The position numbers and the translations under genes were made by a program. Under the pieces are notes generated by a model. The model worked only from the letters and a program-made list of their open reading frames with translations. It did not search any database and was not told the origin of the DNA. Shown here in pieces: positions 30,666-41,445 of a DNA stretch of 64,000 bases (position 1 is the stretch's first letter; every line of letters starts with the position of its first letter). The stretch comes from Gambelia wislizenii (taxonomy: Eukaryota; Chordata; Lepidosauria; Squamata; Crotaphytidae), in assembly GCA_030847615.1 (NCBI GenBank), contig JAUMIR010000003.1, forward strand, positions 69,884,001 through 69,948,000, given 5' to 3'.

Positions 30666-33600
30666 GGCCTATATTCATGGTTTTTCCACTTCTGCAGGGC
30701 TGCTGTGCCTCTAATCCTGGTGAAAGTTAAGGGCGAACTGTATTCATGATTTGCCATTTTGGCCACTAGTAGTTTTATCTTGGGTACTGGATTATTTGTA
30801 GATACTCACCTGCAGAAAGAGGGTTCCAGTGATTGAAATAGTGAAACGTTCCCTGTTTTTGTCCAAATGCCTTACTGTTTTCAGAGAACTGAAAGCAAGA
30901 GATACCAGCATCATCATAACCAAGAGATACCTGATAAGAGGATGTTCCCTCTTCAATTTATTAAAGAACTCATGCCACTTTGCTTATAACAGCTGCATCA
31001 AATCTCACCCACTACTCTCATTCTTTTAGAAGTTGGTTCAGCCTCACATTATCCTAAGCACCTACATTTTACCCAAGGCAATCAGTGATTAGCTATGTTG
31101 GGAGACAACAGTGAAGACTTTTAAAAAGGAGTTCAGAAATGTGATTTTTTTTTTTTAAATTACAGCTCCAAGCATCCATTAGCCATGCTGGCTGGGGGAC
31201 TCTGGGAGTTGTGGACTAAAAAAATGAAATTTTCCATTCCAGTATTCTGTTCACACAGGGATCGGATGATTATGGAAAGCCCCCCAAAAGGACATGAATC
31301 CACTAGCACTCTCTCACTTCTGTTTCCCAGGAACAGGCATTACAAGCATGCTGCCTTTAAGCCATCATGAACAGTAGGTGCTGATTATCTAATCTTCATG
31401 AATTTGATCCCGTTTTAGAGCTGTTCAAGTTGGCGTGACATTTCCCATCATAGCCACATATCAAAAGGACAAAGCCAGACCAAACTGCATAAGCAAATAC
31501 TGTACCTTCTGCCATACATACTCACATATTCTGGCGGCAAAGTGACTGGACACAGATCAGCAACCGCAAGCGATCTCGGGCACATAGCTGGCTCTTCTTT
31601 GCCTGGTCAATGGGAACTGTAACAAGCAAGACTTTATCAAGCTGGAATACAAGACTAGTGCCTGCTACTGGCCTAAACACCCTAAAGGCACCAGGTCCTA
31701 TCTGAACTTGGAAGCTAAGCAGGGTCAACCCTGGTTACTACTTGGATGGTAGACCACCAATGAATATCAGGTGCTGTAGGCTATATTTTAGATGATGGAA
31801 CTGGCAAAACCACCTCCAAGTATTCCTTGCCTCAGAAAACCCTATGAAATTCATGGGGTCACATAATCCATAGGCAACCTGAAGACGCATACATACATAC
31901 ACATACTGGAAAAAAATCTTTGCTCTCAATAGCTGGATACTACCTGATCACATTTCATTAACCTACTTATTACTCCTTAAAAATTTACTATCTGGACTAG
32001 AACTCCCAGAGCCCCCAGTTCACATGGCCACTGATCATGCTGGTTGGAGAATTTGGGGAGCTATAGGACAAAAAAGTAACTTTTCCAAGCACTGCTCCAG
32101 TGCTTAAAAGTCCTATCCATGCTTCACTTTTAATGTACTATACAATACTCAAAGTAGTCTTTTGCACCTCCTGTGGCTACTGTATTGCCCCGAAGAACAC
32201 TGAATAGAAATGAAAGTTCCATTTGAACAAGTGGATAGGCATGTTCCAGTTCTAACCTAGTAGCAGCCAGCCAAGTGGTACATCTTTAATGAAATCATTA
32301 GAGATCCTTTTATAATCCTTCTCTGTCAAATTTCTCCTTGAGGTTTTGTGGTTCCTCATTAGCCAAAAGGTTTATCAGAGCAGAATTGATAGTGTCAGAC
32401 TGCAGTCTTTCCAGATTCATGTCTGGAGTTGGCAGCATTTCCTTTCCCATTAAAGAGAGAAAGAAAGAGAGTGGGAAGGAGCTTGAACGTGTACTTGGTG
32501 AAATGGAAGAAATGATCTGCCAGCCCTGACTGTGAGCATTCTTATGCTGAAGATTAGCAGTTTGTTTCAGCACTTACCAACGTGCAGAGTGGCCCTAAAG
32601 ATGTAGTATCCACTGAGAGGTGCGTGGTATTGACCATTGGTAAGGTTTAGTCCTAGGCCACGTTGGAATACCTTCCCCTTTTTAGGCTAGTTCCAAACAA
32701 ACAAAAAGAGTCATGAAGTAGGGAGAAAATAATTCCATCTTTCTCTATTGTACATGGAGATGAAGGTCTGACATGGGCTTTTAATTGGTGGGCTCAAACA
32801 CAGGTATAACAGAGCAGGAGGCCCAAAGGTTAATCACTTGTTCAGTTCATGTGATGCATACTTGGAGATAGTGCCTTGGAAACAGACTTTCTAATGCTAT
32901 AGGAGGTGGTCCGCCCCTAATTTTTCAGATTCTGGGCATCTGGATTTTGTGTAATCTGAACAGTGGATGCGATTCCCATGATTATGAGTGATTGTTTCCA
33001 TATCATGGTTGGCTACACTGCTGTTCCAAAACTGCCTTCTCATTAGAGGTACATTATTTGGAAGGGCAAGGCATTATCCTCCACACCTTCTTTCCATATA
33101 CAGTGAATAATGTATATGGATACAGTGTGGATACCTAAAACCACTGACAACAGCAAACGCCATTGAAAATAACGGGACTTCCAGTTTAAAATACCATAGA
33201 GTTGCCTTAAAGGACCTAGAAAATGGCTAGAGAGGATGCATTTTCTAGGAAGACTCTGGTAGGTATGCTGTTTTGTATCCCGTGGATATGTGAATCAGTG
33301 GATAATGAATCAGCAGATACGGAGTCCTACTGTACTGCCTGTGTGGCTATTTTGCTGCAATTCCTACCCCTTCTCTTCCTGGGGTGAACTTCTTTTTAAA
33401 CCCATCAGAAAACTGATTTTTCTGTGGGTTCATATATGTGACTTGGTAATGCCTATAATAAACTCATTACTCTCAATACAACTGAAATTAGCCATGAGTA
33501 ATATAATATTATAATATATTATAATAATACATCACAGTAAATATGCTATATTAAAATATAATATAATATTTTGTTTAGTGGATATTTTCTTTATTTATAG

Positions 33601-36600
33601 CACTTTTGAACCACCCAGTGGACTGAATTCCAACAATGAATTAACAATAGCACATACTGGCTGAGATCCTGTACGATTGTTGGCAAAGTGTAATTCTCTA
33701 CCAGCCTTCTGCTAGGCTTCCCCTTCCATACTTGCACACAACCACCCAGTCTCTTTTCCCACTTGCAAAACTGCACCAGCATGGTGCCTGGGATGTCTCC
33801 ACCCCACTGGTCACTAACTGGCCATGAGGGTGCACTCTTGTGCTGTCAGTTGGGTTTGTCTGCGGGAGGGGTGTATTGTAGAAGGCGGTACAAGATGCCC
33901 CTTTCTGCTATGAGTTTAAAAGTACATACACTGGCATAAGGAGAGATTATACCAACATATGCCACCAACAAAATTCACACCACTGAGACCAAGATAAAAT
34001 TAGCAGTAAAGAGTTAAAAACACTTCAGATAGTAAATCTGCAATGAAATTATTTAAAGCATGGCTGAGTATGGAACCAACACACTTAATAAATTAATATT
34101 TTAATCTTTACAGATAAATGTCTAGATTAGCCTGATAGGAGGGACCCCAGAGCTTACTGGTAAGAAGCACCTCCATTGGTGATATGATCTTTCAAAATCA
34201 GCACATCTAACCCTTTTCCATTTTTTAAAAAAAATCTTAAAAACTAAATTTAAATTATTTGCTTTACAAAATTTGAACAGAGCTTGGCATTCTGGTTGTA
34301 GAACTCACTACAACAGCCTTGAAAGCAGAAGACAAATTTCTTATGATTTTTGAGGATCCATGCCTTACTGTGAAGTCGAAGGCTTTCATGGTCAGCATCC
34401 ATAGGTTTTTTGTGGTGTTTTTTCTGGGCTGTGAGACCGTGTTCTGGAAGAGTTTATTCCTGATGTTTCGCCTGCATCTGTGGCTGGCATCTTCAGAGAA
34501 TGGTGGCATAGGGCTGTGTGGGGTTTATATACTGTGTGTCCCTGTTGGAACAGGTATGTAAATTTGTGTATTTGAATGGCTAGTTTCTGGGTGGAGATAT
34601 GCAAGGAGGATTAGGGTCTGTTTGGCTAATGGTCCATTGTCTGCTGGAAATCCCCCTGTCCCTGGGTGGAGTTCATTTGCTTGTGTTGAGTTTTGATTTT
34701 AGTATTTTTAGTGTCTGATTTTAGAGTTTTGATTCCAGCAGACAATGGTCCATTAGCCAAACAGACACTAATCCTCCTTGCATATCCTCCCACCTTAGGA
34801 ACTAGCCATTCAAATACACAGATTTACATATCCTCTCCAACAGGGACTCACAGTATATAAACCTCACACACCCCGATGCCACCATTCTCTGAAGATGCCA
34901 GCCACAGATGCAGGTGAAACATCAGGAATAAACTCTTCCAGAACATGGCCTCACAACCCAGAAAAAAACCCACAAAAAACCTTGCCTTATTGTCCCTCTT
35001 TAAAAAGTTCTGAAAATGCCATTTCCCCCCTGGCATGTACAGGCACTGGGCAATGTCAAGAGAAATGTACCAAACCAACTAGAAACAATTCCCGCTCCCT
35101 CTGCTACTCACTGTGTAATAGAGTTTAAGCTCTTTCAGTGATCGTCGTTCAATTGAAATATTCTTCTGGATCTGACAATAGAATGCCGCTTCCACTCTCG
35201 CTGGCTCTCTGCTTTCTAGCAGTCGTCCACTCATCTGGGCAATTAATTTTTTTTCTATTCCTTCCCTGTCTTCTTCTTCCTGGCAGTTTTTGCAGGCTTT
35301 GATTCCTTCCCGTTCCCTGATTATTCCTAAGGAATCAGAAAGACAACCCCAAATGCCTGTGTTGGGCTAAATTAAGCTCCCCTGTGTATGTCAAGAACAA
35401 AGCCTCACCCACTTGTCTTCATCACAGCAAGGGAAGAGACATCAACATAACAGATTCTAACCGAAAATGCAGAGCTTTGAACACATGCTTTTTTGGACTA
35501 TAAAAAAGAAACCCTTAGGGCTCAAGTCCAAAAGAGTAAAATTGCAAAGCTCTCAATTCAGATGTTAGTTACAGTTATATCCTGCTGAAATTGATGTGAA
35601 AAGTTAGCATAAATGCAACTAATTTGTCGTTAGCTCAGCTAGTGGATATACACATTAATTAATTAATTAATTAATGTTGATCCCACCTTTGTCCCAACAC
35701 AGAGTGCAACTAACTGAAACCCATAAGAGAAGCCTGGATTCATTTGACCAATGGATAAGCAAATAACCTAAAGCAAAATCAAAGGAATCTATAAAGCTGA
35801 ATATTTGGGGAATATTCTCAGCCTTGTAAACAGTCACAGTTTAATAGCAAGTTTGATGACCCTAAAAAAATCATGTGACTTGGAACCAAAAACAAAAACA
35901 TAGTTTCACATTTTGTTTTAAGAACATCCTAAGCTTGAGATTATAATTAAAGAACTCTAAACTCCCAGAATCCAGATGGATCATTAGGACAACCATAATC
36001 AATAATAAATCAATTATCAAGGGCCTAATTCATTTTTCTGTGCCTATAGGCTTAGTCATTGGCATAGTATATCTGCTTGGAGTGCAGCAACTTTCATTCT
36101 ATACCTTTAAGTAGCAATCGGAGTTCTCTCAGCATCTCTTCCTTAGTAATTGTGGCTCCAGGAGGTCCTGGTGGACCAGGAGGACCTGGTGGACCCGGAA
36201 TGCCAAGCTAGAATCCAAACACAGGACAGTGATTTAAAGACTTGCCCCTTTAGTTCAGACAACAAAGTTATTATCTGCCTATCTATAGTCCATTTTCCAC
36301 GTTGACAGGCTTCAGAGCTGCCTCTGTTTTTCTGAGGTGTTTGCCACTTGCTTAATTAGTTAATCCACTTAAGGAGGGTTCTACAATCTTTTGAAGTCAA
36401 GCAGGAAAAAGAACAGTCATTTCCAGGGTGATGTTTTTAGATCACAAAAGGACACAACTGTGCAAATTATACCTGTGTGTAGCATCAAAATGAGTCTCTG
36501 TCCAACCATTTATGCATTCATTAGTTGGCATAACATGTCTAACTTATGATGAGATGCAACTGTAAATTGTTTTGTAATTAACTTTGTGTGAAGCCAGTAA

Positions 36601-39600
36601 TGTTAAAAGCCACATTATGTGGTCAACTACGCATGTGTGTGTATGTGTAAAAAGACTTGGGAAGAGGAGAATTTAAAGTAGAGAAATAGAGGGTAACAGG
36701 AAAAAGATACTTAACCCCTTTCCTGTCTGCCATTTTTTTGTTGCAGATTACATATACTCTAGTGACTATCCCCTGGGGTTACAAAAGAAGCACATGAGGG
36801 TTTGAGTGTAAACGTTAAACCACTAACACAGTGATTCCCAAACGTTGGTCCTCCAGGTGTTTGGGACTTCATCTCCCAGAAGCCCTAGCCACCTTGGCCA
36901 ACAGTCAGGAATTCTGGGAGATGAAGTCCAAAACATCTGGAGGACCAAAGTTTGGGAATCATTGCCCTAATACTTTAAGAAGAGCCACAACATGACTGGA
37001 GAGGCGAAATAGTGCATAAAAGATTAAAGAACATTCCAGGAGAATAGTCTTCAACATGGGAGGCAAAACAATAGCTAAACTTTTTGTAGAGACTGGGGGG
37101 GGGGGTTTTAACAGGAAATCATTCAGAATGGTGATAAAATAGATACAAGTACCTGTAGTTCAATGTGTTCAAATAATGTTTCCCAACAAAAGTGAACCAA
37201 CATGGTTTTTGAAAGCTTCAATAAAAATACAATACATTATCCATATTTAAAAAACAAAATTTAAGTACAGTAATTATTCTATTAAAATGTCAGTTAAAAT
37301 AATTTAAAAACTCACACTAACAATAAATAAGCAGTAAAATATTAGAGGTCCACCACATCCATTTTAAAACCTCTGGTCATAACAAGCAGTCAGTTGTTGA
37401 AGGCCCAACTGAACAGCAAGCACCTTGCCTGCCAGCAGAAAAAAGACAGAGAAGGGGCTAGCCAGCCACTTAAGAAGGCCCACTCTTGTGTCTGAATGAA
37501 ACATACCTCTCAAGGCTACATTTGAAAGCCACATTTAAATATATATCTGAAATATATCCCTAAAAGGCAGGAAATTCCAACAATTTTTGCCAAAGAATTT
37601 GCTCTATTAAATTCTAAGAATCCCTAAAGTAAACAGACTTCAAAGAAAGGCTATGTCAAGATAATGTTCCTTACCTTTAACTTTGGCGGTTGGCTTTTGG
37701 ATGCTTTTTTGATGATGGCTCCATTGTTTGACTGTTTCATAAGAAGCAACCAGGCATCTCGAGAGATGGCACTGCTGATCTTTCCTGTTGCAGGGTTCTT
37801 TATATATTGAGAAGAAAGACAAGCAAAGGCAAAGTTTTTTTTTTAAGAAATAGGAATACATTTGGAATAAATAAAACTGTCTGGGAACACACAACATAAT
37901 ATTACACTGTTCCCAAATGTTTTTGATAATGATCTTTGTTCTAAATGTCTGCTGCAATCCAGACAGCAATCATATTTCCTTTGGTCTACCTCACCTGCCT
38001 AGCTTTCACCACTCCATTAATTCCAAAGTCATTTGTAATCCCACTTCATAAAGACAATGCACTGGACTGGGTTTTGTTTTTCTGCCTCTCTCACCAAGAG
38101 ATACATACACATTACTGTCAAGTGTGATTATATAATTTGCAAACAGTGCCAATATCCTGGTATATGTTTTTCTCACAGGTCAGAGCTGCCATTAGCATCC
38201 TCTACTAATTTGTGTACTGGGTTGGAACATGGCATTTGTGCTAGAGTCTTTCAGTGGTGGTACACCACTTTTGGAATGCCCTTCCTGCAGTAGATGACCA
38301 AGGACTTGTCCACACTGGCCAAAATACACCACCTTCCGGCTGGCATATTCTGGCCCTGGAGCTGGCCCATTTCTTCCCCATTACCAAGATGAAATGGGCA
38401 AAAGTCTGCATGCACATGCCGGCTGGTATCAGCAGGTGCCTCCCCCACTGTAGGGAAGCCAGGAAGGTGGTCTTCAGCATCTGATCAAGGCTAGTCACAC
38501 ACAGGGGGCCTTGATCACATGCTGGGAGCCTCCTTCCTGGCTTCAGAGTGACTCCAGTGGTGGCAAAAGCCAGCTATACAGGCCGGCATGCAAGTACGAA
38601 CCCTGTGTTCCCACAGCAAACCCAACTGGGTTCCCCTGCATAACACAGGTTTTCCCAGGTGTTAATTTAAAATGTAAAAGGCTTTACCCCAGCTTCCCTG
38701 TGCCACCAGCTTTGCCTCCAGCATCGTCAGGACTGCCCGGATGCAAAATGGGGCAAGAGCCCTGCATCATTTGGACTGCAGGGATCCAAGATGGGGAAAG
38801 CTGGGGTAAATTGCCTGTCTAGACAGGCCTCAAGAGCCAGTGGCTGTATCTAAAACAATTTCTAGCAGTTTCCACTTCTACCAGGAACAGGTCTTTTGCA
38901 AAATGATTCGCAAATACAGTACTTTGGATTACAACATAGATCACTTAAAAAAAAAACACACCAAAAAAACCCTCCACATCTTTCCTGGGAAAATCCATTT
39001 CCTCTCCAGCTATAGTGGGAATTGCAGCTAAGTATGGTAGAAGGAAGGGGGGGGGTCCAAGAAGTAGTAGCAGCAGATATTGTCATCATCACTGCTAATA
39101 AAATAAAATAAATAATCCCAGGTTTCAACTCTGTTAGCCCTGGTTGCACTACACCACTAGCCTCCCAGAGAAGCTTACCTGGCACCTCTATTATATCACT
39201 TGAAAACCTGAAAACCTATTTATGTTCACAGGCTTATCGGTTGTAAGAATATGCTGTATTGCTTTTAGCCCCGAACACTACTGTTGCTGGCTTTGTTTTG
39301 ATGCCTCTTAACTTGCTTTTAATTTTATTTCTATTTTATATTCTTCTATATTTGACCTCCCTCTCTCTTTTTTGGTCGAGCATATCTTTTCAACTACCCT
39401 GAACCACAGTTTCAGGGTGGTGGAGGAGTGCACCACTGGGGCTATATGCAGCCCCCATGGCTGTTTATGTTACATTCGCCCCCCTCTCCTCCCCCCAGCC
39501 TGACTTTTTTATGTCAAAAGAAAAGGCACCTTTCTCTTCCCAGAACTCTCTGGGGTGGCTTTTTGGTTGAAGGAGGTTACAGCCTCCCAAACCCTAACCC

Positions 39601-41254
39601 CACCCTTGTACTGTTTAACCAAAACAAAAAACAAACGAACAAAAAAACCCACGCCAGTTTCTTGTAAACCAGCAATGGATTTCTGACCACTTCTGATGTC
39701 GATTCCTTTTTGGCTTTTTGAGCAGTTCATGTGGCCCCTGGAGGGCTTTAGGGACAGAAATCTGATTGCAGGCTTGCTGTAGCTGCTCACCTTTAGGAGA
39801 TTTTCACACAGGGCCAAAATGTCCCGTTACTGCCCCGCTACCTCCTCTCCCGTTCCTGCCACGGAATAACATAAATCTTTCACACACTCACCTTAATTCC
39901 GCAGCAGAAACCGGCTCCCCCTCCCCTTGCTGGCTGGCCGTAAATGCAGCTGTCGTAAGGCTGCTTTTACGACCGGCCATCTGAAACGTTATCACGTTAT
40001 CACGTGATAATGCCAGACAGTAAATTTAAAAAATAAAACTACCCCAAACATAAAATCAGTTCACCAAGCACAAAAGCACTCTTTAAATCACATAATCAAA
40101 ACAGGGAGGGTAAAATAAAGGGTGCCACTTACCTCGATGTCCAGATCGTACCAGGAAGTGCTCGGAACGGACCTCCCCTCCGTGGCTGTCATTTCGGAAC
40201 AGGAACGGGGCTCCTGTTCACACACCTGTGATTACGTTATAGTGACGGAACGGGAGGTCTATTCACGATGAAAAATCGTGATTACATTGTTCTGGAACAG
40301 TCACGGGAGTAGGATAGATGAAGGACAGAAGGGGGTCAACGTCGTCCAAAAGGGAAAACCTTTCCCAACCCTGTTCTGTTCCTGCCACGGGATATATAGC
40401 CCGTGTGAAAATCTCCTTATTCTGAAGAAGAGCACCGGTTGTAGCTCTCTTCTCTTAGCCAGAAATAATAGGATGAAGTTCCTATTGAAATAGTACTATC
40501 CTCCATATTTGCCTACCCAACAAAAGGTAAGTGCATGGGGCATATTAGAATGAAGAACAGACATTTAATCCACTGGAATAGGCTGCTTAGGTGGGTGGTG
40601 GACCCTCCTTCTTTGGAGAATTTTAAACAAAGATTGGATGGCTATCTTTCAGAAGTGCTATAGCTGTGTATTCCTGCATAGCAGAGGATTGGCCCTTGCA
40701 GTCCCTTCTAATTCTGTGATTCTATGATTCTGTTGAAATGACAGCAGACATAATACAGAAGTAAAATGGATTATTGCAATAATTTACTGTGCAGGCCTTT
40801 GCATATTTAATGAGAAGTCCTAATGAGCTCCATAGGACTTACTCCCAAATAGTTTACTTAGGATCTCACAGGAGTAGACTATTATATTCACATTTCCATG
40901 TCCAATTGTTCCTTGGCACGCCATTTCAAAGTGAAATGATTTTGGGCTCTCTACTGTCTACTCCAGTTTTAGTTTTGTGAATTGTTTGTTTGAAGAGCTA
41001 AATACAAAGGTTATTACTAAGGCAATGGGTGGTAGAACAGCACACTGAATTAGTAAGTCTATAGTAGCACACGTGCTTACCTGGTCATTGGATGATAACA
41101 AAGGAAGGCTTCCTGTTTCATTCCATTGGGATTTCTTTTCCTGGTTGATTCCATTTCCATGTTTTTCAGGTTCCACGGGGCCAACACAAAAAGTCACAGC
41201 TAGCAAGCCCATGGCCAATAACTGGAGTGAATGGCCACAAAGGAGCCCAGCCAT
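30023..41254 (-). CDS. ERFE: Erythroferrone (FAM132B/CTRP15), secreted C1q/TNF-like hormone, 8 exons, complete
   Basis: Complement of 41081-41254, 37675-37797, 36105-36207, 35112-35326, 32578-32686, 31526-31616, 30810-30888, 30023-30121; 993 nt, 330 aa (human 354, mouse 340 from memory). Order: signal peptide (1 to about 25), basic linker with [11 protein letters not shown] near 75-85, five Gly-X-Y triplets (101-115), a CKNC pair (145-148), then a C1q/TNF-like domain (about 175-330) with [36 protein letters not shown] and FSAVLLGI at the end. Sequons are N45, N189, N219, N271 and N309; the last three coincide with sites in the human protein. Known role: erythroblasts release it after erythropoietin, and it traps BMPs, lowering liver hepcidin and raising iron supply; it is also called myonectin in muscle. 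The furin-type RARR site of mammals was not seen. Confidence 0.95.
30435..30742 (+). mobile_element. Tigger-like MITE split by an AAT microsatellite, ERFE intron 7
   Basis: Begins TATAGTTGTCCCTCTACAT and ends AAGGGCGAACTGTA. An inner inverted repeat (CTCTCTAGGCATTTG facing CAAATGCCTAGAGA) is followed by an (AAT)15 run at 30621-30665. Confidence 0.7.
30621..30665 (+). repeat. (AAT)n microsatellite
   Basis: About 15 uninterrupted AAT units. They give poly-Ile readings on both strands that are not genes. Confidence 0.97.
30810..30888 (-). CDS. ERFE: ERFE coding exon 7
   Basis: [27 protein letters not shown]. The first Ile is split with exon 6 and forms the N271-I-S sequon. Acceptor is CTTTCAG, donor is CAG|GTGAGT. 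Confidence 0.95.
31526..31616 (-). CDS. ERFE: ERFE coding exon 6
   Basis: [13 protein letters not shown], then [17 protein letters not shown], nearly identical in its second half to mammalian ERFE. Acceptor is TGTTACAG, donor is AATAT|GTGAGT. Confidence 0.96.
31660..31905 (+). mobile_element. 5S-rRNA-derived SINE, ERFE intron 5
   Basis: 31660-31782 aligns along the whole 5S rRNA, including the internal control region: AAGCTAAGCAGGGT at about 31712-31725, TTGGATGG.AGACC at 31742-31755 and CAGGTGCTGTAGGCT near the 3' end. The rest is a SINE tail with TGCCTCAGAAAACCCTATGA, GGGGTCACATAATCCATAGGCA and an ACATAC run. It is a retroposon, not a functional 5S gene. Confidence 0.85.
32578..32686 (-). 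CDS. ERFE: ERFE coding exon 5
   Basis: [19 protein letters not shown], then [17 protein letters not shown]: the C1q-family strand pattern GxYxAPxxGxY. Acceptor is AACTAG, donor is GTTG|GTAAGT. Confidence 0.96.
33105..33335 (+). mobile_element. Diverged Tigger-like element, ERFE intron 4
   Basis: TACAGTGAATAATGTATATG at the left and GATACGGAGTCCTACTGTA at the right are poorly conserved inverted ends. GGATATGTGAATCAGTGGAT resembles the inner part of the other Tigger-like copies. Confidence 0.5.
34378..34985. mobile_element. Penelope-like element ends as a 600-bp inverted repeat, ERFE intron 4
   Basis: Arms 34378-34648 and 34736-34985 are inverted: AGACCGTGTTCTGGAAGAGTTTATTCC faces its complement near 34930, and GCAGACAATGGTCCATTAGCC faces GGCTAATGGTCCATTGTC. 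GAAGTCGAAGGCTTTCATGG and the GATGCCAGCCACAGATGCAGG.GAAAC segment are hallmarks, as I recall them, of Penelope-like LTR-type ends in reptiles. No RT is present between them. Confidence 0.7.
35112..35326 (-). CDS. ERFE: ERFE coding exon 4 (start of C1q/TNF domain)
   Basis: 215 nt. [15 protein letters not shown], an acidic/Gln-rich stretch, then [20 protein letters not shown] and [13 protein letters not shown]. Acceptor is CCTTAG, donor is ACA|GTGAGT. Confidence 0.95.
35327..36104 (-). other. ERFE: ERFE intron 3
   Basis: No transposon recognised. (TTAA)n-like ATTAATTAATTAATTAATTAAT at 35654-35675. Confidence 0.6.
36105..36207 (-). CDS. ERFE: ERFE coding exon 3 (collagen stretch)
   Basis: [10 protein letters not shown]..: five Gly-X-Y triplets, followed by [13 protein letters not shown], an amphipathic helix. 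Acceptor is TTCTAG, donor is AAAG|GTATAG. The collagen part is too short for a stable triple helix alone. Confidence 0.96.
36829..36964. mobile_element. hAT-like palindromic MITE, ERFE intron 2
   Basis: CAGTGATTCCCAAACGTTGG faces CAAAGTTTGGGAATCATTG. GGACTTCATCTCCCAGAA faces TTCTGGGAGATGAAGTCC. The flanking octamers CACTAACA and CCCTAATA agree at six positions, consistent with an 8-bp hAT target duplication. Confidence 0.85.
37675..37797 (-). CDS. ERFE: ERFE coding exon 2 (RDAW linker)
   Basis: 41 codons, [16 protein letters not shown] onward, ending KSQPPKLK. RDAWxLxxxQSxxG is conserved with mammalian ERFE. The acceptor is AAAG|AAC, the first AG after a long pyrimidine tract, and it keeps phase 0 with exon 1. 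The nearer CAACAG would shift frame. Donor is AAAG|GTAAGG. Confidence 0.85.
38303..38830. mobile_element. DNA element with GACTTGTCCACAC ends, ERFE intron 1
   Basis: Left GACTTGTCCACACTGGCCAAAAT and right AAATTGCCTGTCTAGACAGGCC are imperfect inverted ends. The same ends occur at 45109-45602 and, as a fragment, at 44720-44830. Confidence 0.7.
39793..40418. mobile_element. 626-bp MITE with AGGAGATTTTCACAC ends, ERFE intron 1
   Basis: Left AGGAGATTTTCACACAGGG and right CCCGTGTGAAAATCTCCT are inverted. Inner segments CGTTACTGCCCCGCTAC/CGTTCCTGCCACGG recur near the right end. No transposase. Confidence 0.8.
40575..40733 (+). mobile_element. CR1 LINE 3' end, ERFE intron 1
   Basis: GGATGGCTATCTTTCAGAAGTGCTATAGC, CCTGCATAGCAGAGGATTGG and the ATTCTGTGATTCTATGATTCT tail match the 24500 element but are more diverged. 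Confidence 0.8.
41081..41254 (-). CDS. ERFE: ERFE coding exon 1 (signal peptide)
   Basis: 58 codons from ATG at 41254. [10 protein letters not shown], then a hydrophobic [12 protein letters not shown] core, then VGPVEP. NET sequon at 45-47. Donor is CCAG|GTAAGC. Little identity to mammals outside the signal-peptide character, so the call rests on position, phase and the exon count of eight. Confidence 0.8.
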
Positions 41255-41416
41255 CCTGTGGAACACTGTCTCACAGTTTCTACAGAGACAAACTCATGGA
41301 ATTAAACATTGCCAAGAATTTCCCAAGAGAAAAGACCACAAACAGACAAACAAACAAAAACCCTTTAAGCTGTGGCCTTCCAAAAGGATAGACAGAGGCT
41401 GATATACTTAGGGAAA

Positions 41417-41441
41417 TTCCAGGAAGAATACATTCCAGGAA
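41417..41441 (-). promoter_or_regulatory. ERFE: Tandem STAT-type GAS sites upstream of ERFE
   Basis: Two identical TTCCTGGAA motifs on the minus strand (41433-41441 and 41417-41425), separated by 7 bp, 163-187 bp before the ATG. Each fits TTCNNNGAA, the STAT5 consensus. A TATATC stretch follows at about 41400-41406 and could place the start near 41375. Upstream of the ERFE ATG there is a short in-frame-terminated uORF beginning near 41307. Confidence 0.65.
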
Positions 41442-41445
41442 GATG

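Noticed and set aside
30497..30766. Poly-isoleucine membrane-like peptides on both strands
   Set aside because: Produced by the (AAT)n microsatellite.
31660..31782. 5S rRNA gene
   Set aside because: Several substitutions against 5S, no T-run terminator directly after it, and a SINE tail follows. A retroposed SINE fits better.
37675..37784. ERFE exon 2 starting after CAACAG
   Set aside because: It would need a phase-2 link from exon 1, whose only good donor is phase 0.
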